Numbered from the stretch's first letter, positions 46,440 through 55,574 are shown. The stretch: DNA of 64,000 bases from Streptomyces cadmiisoli (GCF_003261055.1 NZ_CP030073.1:3844001-3908000); one strand, 5' to 3'. The notes: generated by a model from the sequence alone, not told the origin. Made by a program: numbers and translations.

Positions 46440-46863
46440 TCGTTGGTCCGGGTGTCCGTGCCAGCCAGGGGCGGGCCCGAAAGAACCACGCGTGGCTCGC
46501 TGGAGCGATGAGACGTACGGATCGTGCCGTGCGTCGTGGGACCTCGCTCCAGGGAAGTGACCGGACGGCAGGGGACAGCAGCCCGGTCACCCAAGAGAAC
46601 GGTCGGCTCCGGGGACGCTCGGGGCCGACCGGCGGGAAATGTCCAAGGCAGGACCCCATGGCCGCGAAGGCCACGGCGGTCCGGCGCGATGCGTGAACAG
46701 GCCCCACGTCCCGTCGCAGTGAGCGGCGTTGCCGTGCACCGGCACACCGCCGCAAGTCGAGACCAGCGGCGCAACCCCCCGGCGTCGCCCCCAGGCACCG
46801 GCGCTGCCCTGACGCCGGTGCTGACGAAAGAAGGGCCCCGCGGCTCCGCCCCGCGGGGCCCTT
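46440..46863. ncRNA. Candidate structured non-coding RNA
   Basis: About 420 nt with no credible reading frame but an ordered series of hairpins: TGGAGCGA/TCGCTCCA (46501-46551, with an inner GACG..CGTC stem), GTGACCGG/CCGGTCAC (46557-46590), GGTCGGC/GCCGACC (46601-46630), a two-part stem at 46723-46753, GCACCGGCG/CGCCGGTGC (46795-46821), and a terminator-like 13-bp stem at 46831-46863. I checked it mentally against RNase P, tmRNA, SRP, 6S, cobalamin and ydaO patterns without a match. The strand is not settled; the plus strand is favoured by the terminal hairpins. It could also be a long regulatory leader for the surface-protein gene at 47053. Confidence 0.45.
46831..46863. terminator. Strong hairpin ending the structured region
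   Basis: AAGGGCCCCGCGG (46831-46843) pairs perfectly with CCGCGGGGCCCTT (46851-46863) around a 7-nt loop. There is no U-run. Confidence 0.75.
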
Positions 46864-46890
46864 CGCATGCGCGGACATCCGTGCGAACGA

Positions 46891-46904
46891 GTGACTGAGG
46901 TCAC
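46891..46904. promoter_or_regulatory. CRP-like dyad upstream of the LAETG protein gene
   Basis: GTGACTGAGGTCAC fits GTG-N6-GNCAC and has a GTGAC/GTCAC symmetry. It is followed by an AT-rich segment (CATAAAAATC). It lies about 150 bp upstream of the surface-protein gene. Confidence 0.35.
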
Positions 46905-47052
46905 ATAAAAATCTCGTGAAGTGCCGGACAACCATTCACAGGCTTCGCCGATCAAACCTGCTGAATCAAGGGTTACCACCGCGCCCCACACGCGGGGCCC
47001 ACCGCCCACGCGTGCTGCCGCACCGCAGCACACCGGACTTCTTGAGGTCTTC

Positions 47053-48084
47053 ATGAAGCTTCGCCGTGCTCTGGCATCAGCGGCCGCGACGGCTGCCCTG
47101 GCCCCGATGGCGCTCCTCGCCGCCCCGGCCGCCCACGCCACCGACGACACGGACACCGCGTCCCCGATCGTGACCGCGACGGAGTCGGCCTCCGAGACGG
47201 CCACCACCGCGCCGTCGGAGACCGCCACCGCGACCGAGTCGGCCTCCGAGACCGCCACCGCGACCCCGAGCGACTCCGCGTCCCAGTCCACGACGGCGGC
47301 GCCGACCGAGTCGCAGTCGGCCACGGCGACGGCCACCCCGTCGGGTTCGGCCTCCACCACCGCCTCGCCGAGCCCGAGCACCTCCGCCCCGGAGGAGGAG
47401 CCCGACCTCTGCGAGGACGCCGAGGACGAGGTCGGCCTCAGCGAGGACCTGACCAGCGGTCTGTCCGGGCTGCCCGAGACGATCGTGGCCGGCAGCGGCT
47501 GGACCGGCTTCTCCTTCGACATCGCCAACCGCGGCGACGAGGAGATCAAGAACATCAAGCCGCTGATCGGCGTCGCCGCGGTCGGCTGGAACGAGCAGGA
47601 CTACTCGGGCGAGATCCGCGTCCAGGTCTTCGACAAGGCCACCGGCACCTGGCGCACGCTCGCGGACGCGGCCGGCGAGGGCGCGACGTTGACCGCGTTC
47701 TCGCTCGGCGCGGGCGAGTCGACCTCGTTCCGGCTGCGGCTGAGCGTCAGCGGCAAGGTGCCCGACGCCATCGGTCTGACCGGCGGCTTCGCGCAGTACT
47801 CGGACGCCGACGGCTGCTGGATGGCCGACGACCCCAACGGCTGGATCTACTTCTTCGACATCCTGGCCGCGGGCTCGGACGCCGGTGACCCGGACGACGC
47901 CGAGCCGCAGGGCGGAATGGGCGAACTGGACGACGTGAACTCGGTCAGCGCCACCGGCAGCCTCGCCGAGACCGGTGCCGGCTCCGCGCTGCCCATGATC
48001 GGCCTGGTCGGCGGTGTCGCCGTCGTCGCCGGTGCGGGCGCGGTGTACGTCGTGCGGCGCAACAGGGCCGGCGCGCAGGCATAA
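47053..48084 (+). CDS. Sortase-anchored (LAETG) surface protein
   Basis: A 343-residue secreted protein. A signal peptide covers 1-33 (MKLRRALASA start, cleavage after AHA). A Ser/Thr/Ala/Glu repeat region follows to about residue 115 (SETAT/TESASE units), then an acidic beta-rich domain of ~170 residues (GSGWTGFSFDIANRGDEEIK) with two Cys. The C-terminus has the sorting signal LAETG (304-308), a hydrophobic helix and Arg-rich tail, as recognised by streptomycete class E sortases. It is therefore probably linked to peptidoglycan; the ligand is unknown. ATG at 47053 follows GAGGT. A terminator with a U-tract follows. Confidence 0.88.
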   Translation: MKLRRALASAAATAALAPMALLAAPAAHATDDTDTASPIVTATESASETATTAPSETATATESASETATATPSDSASQSTTAAPTESQSATATATPSGSASTTASPSPSTSAPEEEPDLCEDAEDEVGLSEDLTSGLSGLPETIVAGSGWTGFSFDIANRGDEEIKNIKPLIGVAAVGWNEQDYSGEIRVQVFDKATGTWRTLADAAGEGATLTAFSLGAGESTSFRLRLSVSGKVPDAIGLTGGFAQYSDADGCWMADDPNGWIYFFDILAAGSDAGDPDDAEPQGGMGELDDVNSVSATGSLAETGAGSALPMIGLVGGVAVVAGAGAVYVVRRNRAGAQA

Positions 48085-48128
48085 CGCGCCCGACGCACGT
48101 CAGTGAGGCGTGCCGCAGAGCAGAGAGA

Positions 48129-48170
48129 GGGACCTGGGCTCGGAGGGGGGCACAGGTCCCTTTTTCTTTT
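48129..48170 (+). terminator. Intrinsic terminator after the LAETG protein gene
   Basis: GGGACCTG (48129-48136) pairs with CAGGTCCC (48153-48160), followed by TTTTTCTTTT (48161-48170). The U-rich tail is unusually long for this genome. Confidence 0.9.
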
Positions 48171-48220
48171 CCCGCTTTTCCTGTCCCGCTCTTTCTTGGG
48201 CGGCACCGCTTTCCTGCCCG

Positions 48221-49996
48221 CTACTTCTTGGGCGGCACCGACGGCATCCCGAGGAACGGCAGCCGCAGCGCGCCGAACGCCTCCGCGGGCACGGCCGGAC
48301 TGCGGGGCTCGACCGGCTTCAGGCGCTCGTAGGCCGCCCCCTGCGCCGGACGCGGGTCGGCCTCGTCCTTGTTCGGCCAGTACGACATGGCGCGCTCGGC
48401 CTGCGCGGTGATCGTCAGGGACGGGTTCACCCCGAGGTTCGCGGACACCGCGGCGCCGTCGACGACGGAGATGCCGGGGTGTCCGTACAGACGGTGGTAC
48501 GGGTCGATGACGCCGGTCTCCCCGGAGTCGCCGATCGGGCAGCCGCCGAGGAAGTGCGCGGTCAGCGGCGTGCCCATCAGCTCGCCGACGTTGCTGCCGG
48601 GGAAGCCGTTGATCTCCGCGGCGATCGCCGACGCGCTCAGGGAGGCGGCCTCGATCTGCTTGGGGTTGGGCGCGCCGTGGCCCTGGCGGGCGGTCAGCAG
48701 ACCCTTGCCCATGCCGCCCGGCTTCAGATACGTCGTCAGGGAGTTGTCCAGCGACTGCATCACCAGACCGATGATCGTACGCTCCGACCAGCGCCGGTTG
48801 GACAGGGAGCGCAGGACCAGCACGGGGTGCCGGGCGGCGTTGCGCAGCCACCCCAGAACCCGGGACGAACCCCGCGCGTAGGGCACCTGGAGGATCGACA
48901 GGCCGCCCATCGAGTTGGAGCCCTTGCCGTAACGCACCGGCTCGATATGGGTGTTCTCGTCGGGGTGGACGGACGACGTGATGGCCACGCCGCGTGTGAA
49001 GTCGGCCTTCCGCTCGCCGGTGGCCTTCCGGTAGCGCCGGTCGGTGGTCTGCGCGCCCACCAGGGCCTCGGAGTTGGTGCGGGTCAGCTCACCGAGCCGG
49101 TCGGACAGACGCGGGAGCATGCCGCGCGACTTCATCCGGTGCAGCAGCGTCTGGGTGCCGTAGGTGCCTGCCGCCAGCACGACCCACCGGGCCCGGTAGG
49201 TCCGGCCGGCGTCCTTGCGGTTGTCGGTGGGCAGGGTGGCGACGGCGTAGCCGCCGCGCGCGTCGTCGGTCACCGACACGACGGTCGTCATCGGGTGCAC
49301 GGCCGCGCCCGCCTTCTCGGCGAGGTACAGATAGTTCTCGTTCAGCGTGTTCTTGGCCCCGTGCCGGCAGCCCGTCATGCACTCGCCGCATTCGGCGCAC
49401 GCCCTGCGGGCGGGGCCGGCACCGCCGAAGTACGGGTCCGGCACGTCCTCGCCGGGTTTCCCGCGCGCCGCGCCGTCGGCGTCCTCGCCGTCGCCGAAGA
49501 ACACCCCGACCGGCGCGAGATGGAAGGTGTCGCCGACACCCATCCGCTGCGCGGCCGCCTTCAGATGGACGTCGGACGGCGTCATCGTCGGGTTCAGCCG
49601 CACGCCGAGCATGCGCCGCGCCTGGTCGTAGTACGGCGCCAACTCCTCCTGCCAGTCGGTGATGTCCCGCCACTGCGGGTCGTCGAAGAACGGCTTCGGC
49701 GGGACGTACAGGGTGTTGGCGTAGTTGAGGGAGCCGCCGCCGACGCCCGCTCCGGCCAGGACCATGACGTTGCCCAGCAGGTGGATGCGCTGGATTCCGT
49801 ACATGCCGAGCTTCGGCGCCCAGAGGTAGTTCTTCAGGTCCCAGGAGTTCTTGGGCAGCGAGTCCCGGGTGAAGCGGCGGCCGGCTTCCAGGACGCCTAC
49901 GCGGTAGCCCTTCTCCGTCAGGCGCAGGGCGGTCACCGAGCCGCCGAAGCCCGATCCGACGACGATGACGTCGTAGTCGTGGGTGTCCTGGGGCAC
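48221..49996 (-). CDS. GMC-family FAD oxidoreductase, ChoD/cholesterol oxidase-like
   Basis: A 591-residue FAD enzyme. The dinucleotide-binding motif VIVVGSGFGGSV (10-21) is followed by the GMC segment GNVMVLAGAGVGGGSLNYAN. A Cys cluster at 200, 203, 206 and 210 (CAECGECMTGCRHGAKNT) is typical of the actinobacterial ChoD-like branch and may bind an iron-sulfur centre or be structural. The C-terminal segment HFLGGCPIGDSGETGVIDPYH and VSANLGVNPSLTITA match the GMC C-terminus with its active-site His/Asn pair. It probably oxidises a sterol-like or other alcohol. GTG at 49996 follows GAGGAG. It is 147 nt downstream of the dehydrogenase gene and may share its transcript. Confidence 0.88.
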   Translation of the reverse strand: MPQDTHDYDVIVVGSGFGGSVTALRLTEKGYRVGVLEAGRRFTRDSLPKNSWDLKNYLWAPKLGMYGIQRIHLLGNVMVLAGAGVGGGSLNYANTLYVPPKPFFDDPQWRDITDWQEELAPYYDQARRMLGVRLNPTMTPSDVHLKAAAQRMGVGDTFHLAPVGVFFGDGEDADGAARGKPGEDVPDPYFGGAGPARRACAECGECMTGCRHGAKNTLNENYLYLAEKAGAAVHPMTTVVSVTDDARGGYAVATLPTDNRKDAGRTYRARWVVLAAGTYGTQTLLHRMKSRGMLPRLSDRLGELTRTNSEALVGAQTTDRRYRKATGERKADFTRGVAITSSVHPDENTHIEPVRYGKGSNSMGGLSILQVPYARGSSRVLGWLRNAARHPVLVLRSLSNRRWSERTIIGLVMQSLDNSLTTYLKPGGMGKGLLTARQGHGAPNPKQIEAASLSASAIAAEINGFPGSNVGELMGTPLTAHFLGGCPIGDSGETGVIDPYHRLYGHPGISVVDGAAVSANLGVNPSLTITAQAERAMSYWPNKDEADPRPAQGAAYERLKPVEPRSPAVPAEAFGALRLPFLGMPSVPPKK

Positions 49997-50143
49997 GGGT
50001 GTCTCCTCGTCGAGTTCTGCGTGCGGCCGTGTGTGCTGTCTCGCGCGGTCCCCGCCCCCGAGAGGCGGCCGGGGCCTGTCGTCACATCGCTGTCGTTGCC
50101 GGACGGCGGCGTCGCGGGGCGGGCGGGGATCTGACGACGGGCC

Positions 50144-51757
50144 CTAGCGGAACCGGAACGCCTTCATGACCCGCAGGCTGCGGCTCATGAACTGCGCGTA
50201 CTTCTCGTCGTCCATGCCGAGCGACGGGGCCATCGGCAGCAGCCGCTGCTGCGCCACCGTCTGGGCCTCCGTGTACTTGAGGATGCCCTCGGAGCCGTGC
50301 CGGCGGCCGAGGCCGGAGTCCTTCATGCCGCCCATCGGCGACTGGACGCTGCCGTAGGCGGGCGCGTAGCCCTCGTTGACGTTGACCGTGCCGGTGCGCA
50401 GCCGGGCCGCCACCGCTCGGCCGCGACGGCCGTCCTTCGTCCACACCGAGGAGTTCAGGCCGTACGGGGTGGCGTTGGCGTGCTCGACCGCCTCGTCGTC
50501 GGTGCGGAACCGGTAGACCGACACGACCGGGCCGAAGGTCTCCTCCGTGCACACGGCCATGGGCGCTTCGACGCCGTCGAGGATGGTGGGCTCGTAGAAG
50601 TACGGGCCGATGTCCGGGCGGGCCACCCCGCCGGCCACCAGCTTCGCGCCCTTGGCCACCGCTTCCTCGACGTGCCGTGTGACCGTCCGGAGCTGGCGCT
50701 CGCCGACCAGCGAGCCCATGTCGGCTCCGTAGGCCAGGGACCGGCCGAGCCGCATGCCCTTGGTGCGGGCGGCGAAGCGCTCCAGGAAGGCGTCGGCGAC
50801 CGACTCGTGGACGTACAGCCGCTCGATGGAGATGCACAGCTGGCCCGCGGAGGAGAAGCAGGCGCGCACCGCTCCCGCCGCCGCCTTGTCGATGTCGGCG
50901 TCCTCCAGCACCAGCATGGCGTTCTTGCCGCCCAGTTCGAGGGATACGCCGACCAGCCGGGCGGCGGCGCCCTGGGCGACCTCACGGCCGGTGCGGGTGG
51001 AACCGGTGAAGGAGACGTAGTCGGCGTGCTTGACGACCTCGGGGCCCACCACGGGGCCCTCACCGAGGACGACTTGGAAGACCTCGGCGGGCAGCCCCGC
51101 CTCGATCAGCAGGTCACGGGCCCACAGCGCGGTCAGGCAGGTCTCGGTGTCCGGCTTCATGACGACCGCGTTGCCCGCGACGAAGGCGGGGAGCGCGTCG
51201 CCCACCGACAGCTCCAGCGGGTAGTTCCAGGGAGCGATCTGGCCGACCACACCGCGCGGGTGGCGCAGTTCGGTGACGCGTGTGAGGGTCGGCATGGCCC
51301 CGGCGTGCCGCTTGGGGCGGAGGTAGGCGGGCGCCTTGCGGCCGTAGTGGCGGGCGGCCACCGCGACGGCCTGCACCTCCTCGTGCGCGTGCAGCCGCGC
51401 CTTGCCGGTCTCCAGCTGGATGAGGTCGAGGACCTCGGCCTGCCGTTCCAGCACCAGGTCGTGGAAGCGCAGCAGTACGGCGGCGCGCTGCCGCACCGGC
51501 CGCTGCGCCCAGACGGCCTGCGCGGCGCGGGCCGCCTCGAAGGCCTTCTGTACGTCCTCGGGCGTGGACTCGGGCAGATCCGCCAGCTTCTCGCCGGTGA
51601 GGGGCGTGTGGTTGGCGGTGCGGCCGGAGCCGACCACTCCCCTGGTGAGCTGGGCGACCAGCTCGGGGGTGACCACGTCCACGGCGGTGCGGGCGCCCTC
51701 GGGGGCGGGGGCGAGGGGATTCGTGCCGGTCTTCACCGGGGCCTGCGCGTCCGTCAT
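50144..51757 (-). CDS. Succinate-semialdehyde dehydrogenase (NADP+)
   Basis: A 537-residue aldehyde dehydrogenase of the GabD2/succinic-semialdehyde type, oxidising succinate semialdehyde to succinate. Diagnostic pieces are the cofactor motif IAPWNYPLELSVGDALPAF, FTGSTRTGREV, the catalytic Glu in SLELGGKNAMLV and catalytic Cys308 (SAGQLCISIERL). The C-terminal YTEAQTVAQQRLLP is typical of this subgroup. The ATG at 51757 has no ribosome site; a CATACT box (51772-51767) lies nine bases upstream. An exact 16-bp palindrome sits 75 nt upstream and is probably its operator. Feeding into the TCA cycle links it to sucCD functionally. Confidence 0.92.
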   Translation of the reverse strand: MTDAQAPVKTGTNPLAPAPEGARTAVDVVTPELVAQLTRGVVGSGRTANHTPLTGEKLADLPESTPEDVQKAFEAARAAQAVWAQRPVRQRAAVLLRFHDLVLERQAEVLDLIQLETGKARLHAHEEVQAVAVAARHYGRKAPAYLRPKRHAGAMPTLTRVTELRHPRGVVGQIAPWNYPLELSVGDALPAFVAGNAVVMKPDTETCLTALWARDLLIEAGLPAEVFQVVLGEGPVVGPEVVKHADYVSFTGSTRTGREVAQGAAARLVGVSLELGGKNAMLVLEDADIDKAAAGAVRACFSSAGQLCISIERLYVHESVADAFLERFAARTKGMRLGRSLAYGADMGSLVGERQLRTVTRHVEEAVAKGAKLVAGGVARPDIGPYFYEPTILDGVEAPMAVCTEETFGPVVSVYRFRTDDEAVEHANATPYGLNSSVWTKDGRRGRAVAARLRTGTVNVNEGYAPAYGSVQSPMGGMKDSGLGRRHGSEGILKYTEAQTVAQQRLLPMAPSLGMDDEKYAQFMSRSLRVMKAFRFR

Positions 51758-51831
51758 GAGGCGCAGAGTATGCCCGGGGGGAGCCTTTGTGTACCCGTCG
51801 GTAATGGGGATTCACGGAGTGCTCACACGCC

Positions 51832-51847
51832 GCCAGTGATCACTGGC
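51832..51847. promoter_or_regulatory. Perfect 16-bp palindrome upstream of the SSADH gene
   Basis: GCCAGTGATCACTGGC, a perfect dyad with no spacer, lies between the SSADH start and the stop of the kinase gene. With no room for a hairpin loop it is more likely a protein operator than a terminator. Confidence 0.65.
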
Positions 51848-51894
51848 AACAAATGCGCTGATCAGGGCGTCGAGGCGGGCGACCCGGCCGTACG

Positions 51895-53709
51895 TCAGTT
51901 CTCGCCGATCTTGAGCCGGTCGCGGGCGCCCCGGAACACGGCGGTGCCTGTGCGCTCCGCGGGCGTGCCCTTGGGCATGTCCACGCGCAACTCGTACATG
52001 CGCCCGTCGCCGGTCCTGACGATCAGCTGCATGACCCGGACCGGCCCGGCGTCCCTGTGGTGGGTGGTGTCGGCGAGCACCGCCTCCTGGCCGTCCAGCG
52101 TGGTCCGCGTGTACCGCGTGCGTGTGTCCCTCCGCTCCCAGCCGGAGTGGATCTCGTACGCCCGGGAGAGCGGCGAGCGGGGCGCGGCGTCCCACTGGGT
52201 CAGCCGTACCTCGACGTCGGCCCCGTTGCCGTAGACCACGATCCGGGGCTGGTCGGCCGCAGTGCCCTGCCGGACGGTCTCCGCGTACGGCTCGGGCAGG
52301 GACAGGACGGCGCCCATGTCCGGCTCGGGGTGAGCGGTCCAGGGCGCCGGCGCGGCACCCGCGCTCGGCACGCCGCGGTCCGCGCCGCGGCTGCCGCCGT
52401 GCCCTGCGGTGTCGTCGCCCCGGGCGCCGACGAAGGAGGAGGTGCCGAGCCAGATGCCGCCCACGAGGAGGGCGGCGAGGAGAGCGGCGGGGGCGGGACG
52501 TATCGGTACGCGAACGCGGGGGCGTGGACCGGGCTGGGGCTCGGGCTCGGGTCGTGGCCCGGACTCGGGCTCGGGTCGTGGCCCGGACCCTCGCTCGGCG
52601 TCGGGTCGTGGCCCGGACTCGGGCTCCGCGTCGGGTCGTTGCCCCGCCTCCGGGACGGATTCCTGGCCACCGGGTGCGCCGCCGGGTTTCGGTTCGGGTT
52701 CTTGGCCGGGTTCAGGTTTGTAGGCCCGCCCGGGTTCCGGCTGGGGGTCACTCCCGGATTCCGGCTCCGGGGCACGCCCGGATTCCGGCTGGGACTTCGG
52801 CTCGCGCTCCGGCGGGGACTTCGGCTCGGAATCCGGCAGGGACTTCGGCTCGGGCTCCGGCAGGGCGTCCGACTGGCACCCCTCGGCCGCGGCACGCAAC
52901 CCCGCCGCGACCTCCGACGGCTCCGGACGCCGCTCCGGGTCCTTCGCGAGCATCCGTACGATCAGCGGCCCGAGCATGCCGGCCTTCTCCGGCTCGGGCG
53001 GATCGGCGGCGAGGAGCGCGGCCGGCGTCGGCTCCGCGGTCGTACGCCGGAACGGGGACCGGCCCTCGACGGCGGCGTACAGCAGGACGCCGAGCGACCA
53101 CAGGTCCGAGGCCGGTCCGGCCCCCGGTCCTGACATCCGCTCGGGCGCGACGAACTCCAGCGAACCGACGAACTCCCCGCTCGGGGCGATGGATTCGTCG
53201 CCCTGCGCCTGAGCGATGCCGAAGTCGGTCAGGACGACCCTGCCGTGCGGCCCGAGCAGCACATTGGCGGGCTTGACGTCGCGGTGCACGATGCCGACGG
53301 AGTGCGCGGCGCGCAAGGCACCGAGGACGGCGAGCCCGATCCGGGCGGACTCGGCGGCCGGGACCGGCCCGCGCCCGAGGACCTCGTGGAGGGACTCGCC
53401 CCGGATCAGTTCCATGACGATCCAGGGGACTCCGTCCTCCTCGACGACGTCGTGGATGGAGACGGCGGAGGGGTGGTCGACGCGGGCGGCGGCGCGGGCC
53501 TCGCGGTACAGCCGGTGCGCGGCCCTGCGACGGGTCTCGTCCCCCGGGTCGCCCGGCAGCCGGGGCTGTTTGACGGCGACGTCCCGTCCGGCGAGTTCGT
53601 CCCGGGCGCGCCACACGGTGCCCGTCCCGGCGGCTCCGGCACGCTCGACCAGCCGGTAGCGCCCACCGATCAGCCGTCCCTCGCGCAGGAGTTCACCGCC
53701 GTCACTCAT
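51895..53709 (-). CDS. Membrane Ser/Thr protein kinase 1 (repeat-rich linker)
   Basis: A 604-residue kinase. The catalytic domain (17-275) is complete: Lys47 in DVAVKQ, HRDVKPANVL, DFGIAQ, APERM and SDLWSLGVLLY. Residues ~280-405 form a long linker of Pro/Glu repeats (PEPEPKS, PESGPRP types). A TM helix spans about 410-430, and the outer ~170 residues form a soluble sensor domain (LSLPEPYAETV, then AYEIHSGWERRDTRTRY). The ATG is at 53709. It is the last gene of a run of six kinases on this strand, 42 nt after kinase 2. In S. coelicolor, kinases of this cluster act on cell-wall synthesis proteins (family knowledge). Confidence 0.93.
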   Translation of the reverse strand: MSDGGELLREGRLIGGRYRLVERAGAAGTGTVWRARDELAGRDVAVKQPRLPGDPGDETRRRAAHRLYREARAAARVDHPSAVSIHDVVEEDGVPWIVMELIRGESLHEVLGRGPVPAAESARIGLAVLGALRAAHSVGIVHRDVKPANVLLGPHGRVVLTDFGIAQAQGDESIAPSGEFVGSLEFVAPERMSGPGAGPASDLWSLGVLLYAAVEGRSPFRRTTAEPTPAALLAADPPEPEKAGMLGPLIVRMLAKDPERRPEPSEVAAGLRAAAEGCQSDALPEPEPKSLPDSEPKSPPEREPKSQPESGRAPEPESGSDPQPEPGRAYKPEPGQEPEPKPGGAPGGQESVPEAGQRPDAEPESGPRPDAERGSGPRPEPESGPRPEPEPQPGPRPRVRVPIRPAPAALLAALLVGGIWLGTSSFVGARGDDTAGHGGSRGADRGVPSAGAAPAPWTAHPEPDMGAVLSLPEPYAETVRQGTAADQPRIVVYGNGADVEVRLTQWDAAPRSPLSRAYEIHSGWERRDTRTRYTRTTLDGQEAVLADTTHHRDAGPVRVMQLIVRTGDGRMYELRVDMPKGTPAERTGTAVFRGARDRLKIGEN

Positions 53710-53751
53710 GTCCCATGCCTACCGCGCGGCGGGCCCTCTTGTCGACGGGCG

Positions 53752-55473
53752 TCAGAGCTTGTCGACGTCCAGGTTCGCGATCGCCGTCCGCGCCACCTCG
53801 CGGCCCCGATCGGTGAAGTCGCCCTCGCCGGGATAGCTGACGGTGAGCTTGTACATGTCCCCGGTGGAGGTCTTGTAGTAGAAGATCTGCACCTCGCGGG
53901 GCCGCGGGTTCTGCGTGTCGTTCGTGACGTACGCGATCGTGTTCCTGGCGGCCTCCCGGCCCTGGAACGTGGCGTTCGCGTCGGTGACCGTCGACTTCGG
54001 GTCCGCGGGCATGTCAAGGTTGTACGCGCCGGACTCCTTGAAGCGGCCGTTGTCCTCGTGCATCTCGGCGTCCGCGGAGTCCCCGATCTCACCGCCGGTG
54101 TCCTCGGACTTCTTCTCCAGACTCAGCCCGACCCAGATGCTTCCGCTCGCGTCGGAGTACGTGACCCAGTGGCCGTCGTCCGTCTCCCGGTCGGGCCTGC
54201 TCGCCGTGTAGCCCTCGGGCACCGCCAGGGTCGCGGCGACGTCCTTCTCCCCGTGCGTCGCCCAGTCGTCGGGCAGCGGGCCCGCGAACGGGTCGGCGAT
54301 CACCAGGTACGCCGTCACCGCCGCGGCCGCGACCACCGCACCGGCCACCGCGCCGAGGCGGAACAGCGCCTTGCGGCCGATCCGGATGCCGCCACCCTGC
54401 CCGCCGTCGCTCGCAGTGACCGTTACCACCTGCGTCGGCACCGGCTCGGGCGGATGGGCGGCCGCCTCCAGCAGCGCGCGGACCCGGGCGGCGTTCGGGC
54501 GGTGCGCCGGGTCCTTCTGGAGCAGGCCGTTGATGGCGTCGGCGAGCGGGCCGGAGGCCGAAGCGGGCGGTGCGGGCGTGGCATTGAGGACGGACTGGAG
54601 GGTGGCCGGGGTGTTGCTGCGGCGGAAGGGCGAGACGCCCTCGGTGGCCGCGTACAGCACCACGCCCAGCGACCAGAGGTCCGAAGCCGGTCCCGGGCGC
54701 TGGCCGAGGACCCGCTCCGGCGCGATGTACTCGGGCGAGCCGACGAAGCCGCCGGTGTCGGTCAGATTGGTCTCGCCCTCGATCTGCGCGATACCGAAGT
54801 CGGTGAGGACGACGCGGTCGTGGCGGCCGAGGAGCACATTGTCCGGCTTGACGTCGCGGTGCAGGATGCCGGCGGCGTGCGCCGCCTCCAGCGCGCCGAG
54901 CACCTCCAGGCCGACCTTGGCCGCCTCGCGGGCCGACAGGGTGCCCTCCTGGAGGACGGCGCCGAGGGAGCGGCCCTGCACCAGCTCCATCACGATCCAC
55001 GGCCGGTCGTCCACGACGGCGACATCGTGGACGTTGACCACCGCGGGGTGGTCCAGACGGGCCGCGGCACGGGCCTCGCGGCGCATCCGCTCGTAGGCGT
55101 TGGCGCGTTCGCGGTCGGGAAGGTGGTCCGGGACCCTCGGCTCCTTGACCGCGACCTCGCGGTCCACCGTCTCGTCCTTGGCGCGCCAGACCGTGCCCAT
55201 GCCGCCGTGTCCGAGCTTGGCGAGCAGCCGGTAGCGCCCGTCGATCAGCCGCCCTGCCCCGGCGTCCTGCGCGGCGCGGGTCGGCGGTTGCGCGGGCGGC
55301 GGGGGCGCGGACCTGGGCCCGTCGTCGGGCGCGGACCGATGCTGCGGGACGACTCGTGTGGGAGTCGCGTACGGGTTGTCCGGATGCGGTACGGCCGCCG
55401 GTGGGTTCGGCGGTTGCAGACCGAAACTGGTGGGCTCGTCCGACCCGTGGTGGGCTCCCCCGTTGTCACTCAT
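53752..55473 (-). CDS. Membrane Ser/Thr protein kinase 2
   Basis: A 573-residue kinase. An N-terminal ~65-residue Pro-rich region is followed by a complete kinase domain: GHGGMGTVW, Lys in EVAVKEPR, HRDVKPDNVL, DFGIAQIEGE and SDLWSLGVVLYAATEG. A TM helix lies at about 370-392, then a ~150-residue outer domain (LAVPEGYTASRP, then SDASGSIWVGLSLE, TVSYPGEGDFTDRG). I start at ATG 55473 (MSDNGGAHHG); ATG at 55485 is four codons upstream. It is separated from kinase 3 by a 105-nt AT-rich gap that may hold its own promoter. Confidence 0.92.
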   Translation of the reverse strand: MSDNGGAHHGSDEPTSFGLQPPNPPAAVPHPDNPYATPTRVVPQHRSAPDDGPRSAPPPPAQPPTRAAQDAGAGRLIDGRYRLLAKLGHGGMGTVWRAKDETVDREVAVKEPRVPDHLPDRERANAYERMRREARAAARLDHPAVVNVHDVAVVDDRPWIVMELVQGRSLGAVLQEGTLSAREAAKVGLEVLGALEAAHAAGILHRDVKPDNVLLGRHDRVVLTDFGIAQIEGETNLTDTGGFVGSPEYIAPERVLGQRPGPASDLWSLGVVLYAATEGVSPFRRSNTPATLQSVLNATPAPPASASGPLADAINGLLQKDPAHRPNAARVRALLEAAAHPPEPVPTQVVTVTASDGGQGGGIRIGRKALFRLGAVAGAVVAAAAVTAYLVIADPFAGPLPDDWATHGEKDVAATLAVPEGYTASRPDRETDDGHWVTYSDASGSIWVGLSLEKKSEDTGGEIGDSADAEMHEDNGRFKESGAYNLDMPADPKSTVTDANATFQGREAARNTIAYVTNDTQNPRPREVQIFYYKTSTGDMYKLTVSYPGEGDFTDRGREVARTAIANLDVDKL

Positions 55474-55526
55474 GTGTCCATGCATATCGCGGCAAGTGCC
55501 CGCGCATCCACCACGATGGCCCGCCG

Positions 55527-55574
55527 GTCACAGACCCGTGACTCAGGTCGCCGCTTATTTACCATTTATAATGG
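55527..55574 (-). promoter_or_regulatory. AT-rich intergenic element between kinases 2 and 3
   Basis: Contains the dyads GTCAC/GTGAC (55527-55542) and CCATT/AATGG (55562-55574) in a TTATTTACCATTTATAATGG stretch that is exceptionally AT-rich for this genome. It is a candidate promoter and operator for kinases 2 and 1. The exact -10 is ambiguous. Confidence 0.35.

Noticed and set aside
46524..46898. Short frames within the structured region 46.4-46.9 kb
   Set aside because: They cross the strong hairpins, lack ribosome sites and show no conserved-looking peptide.
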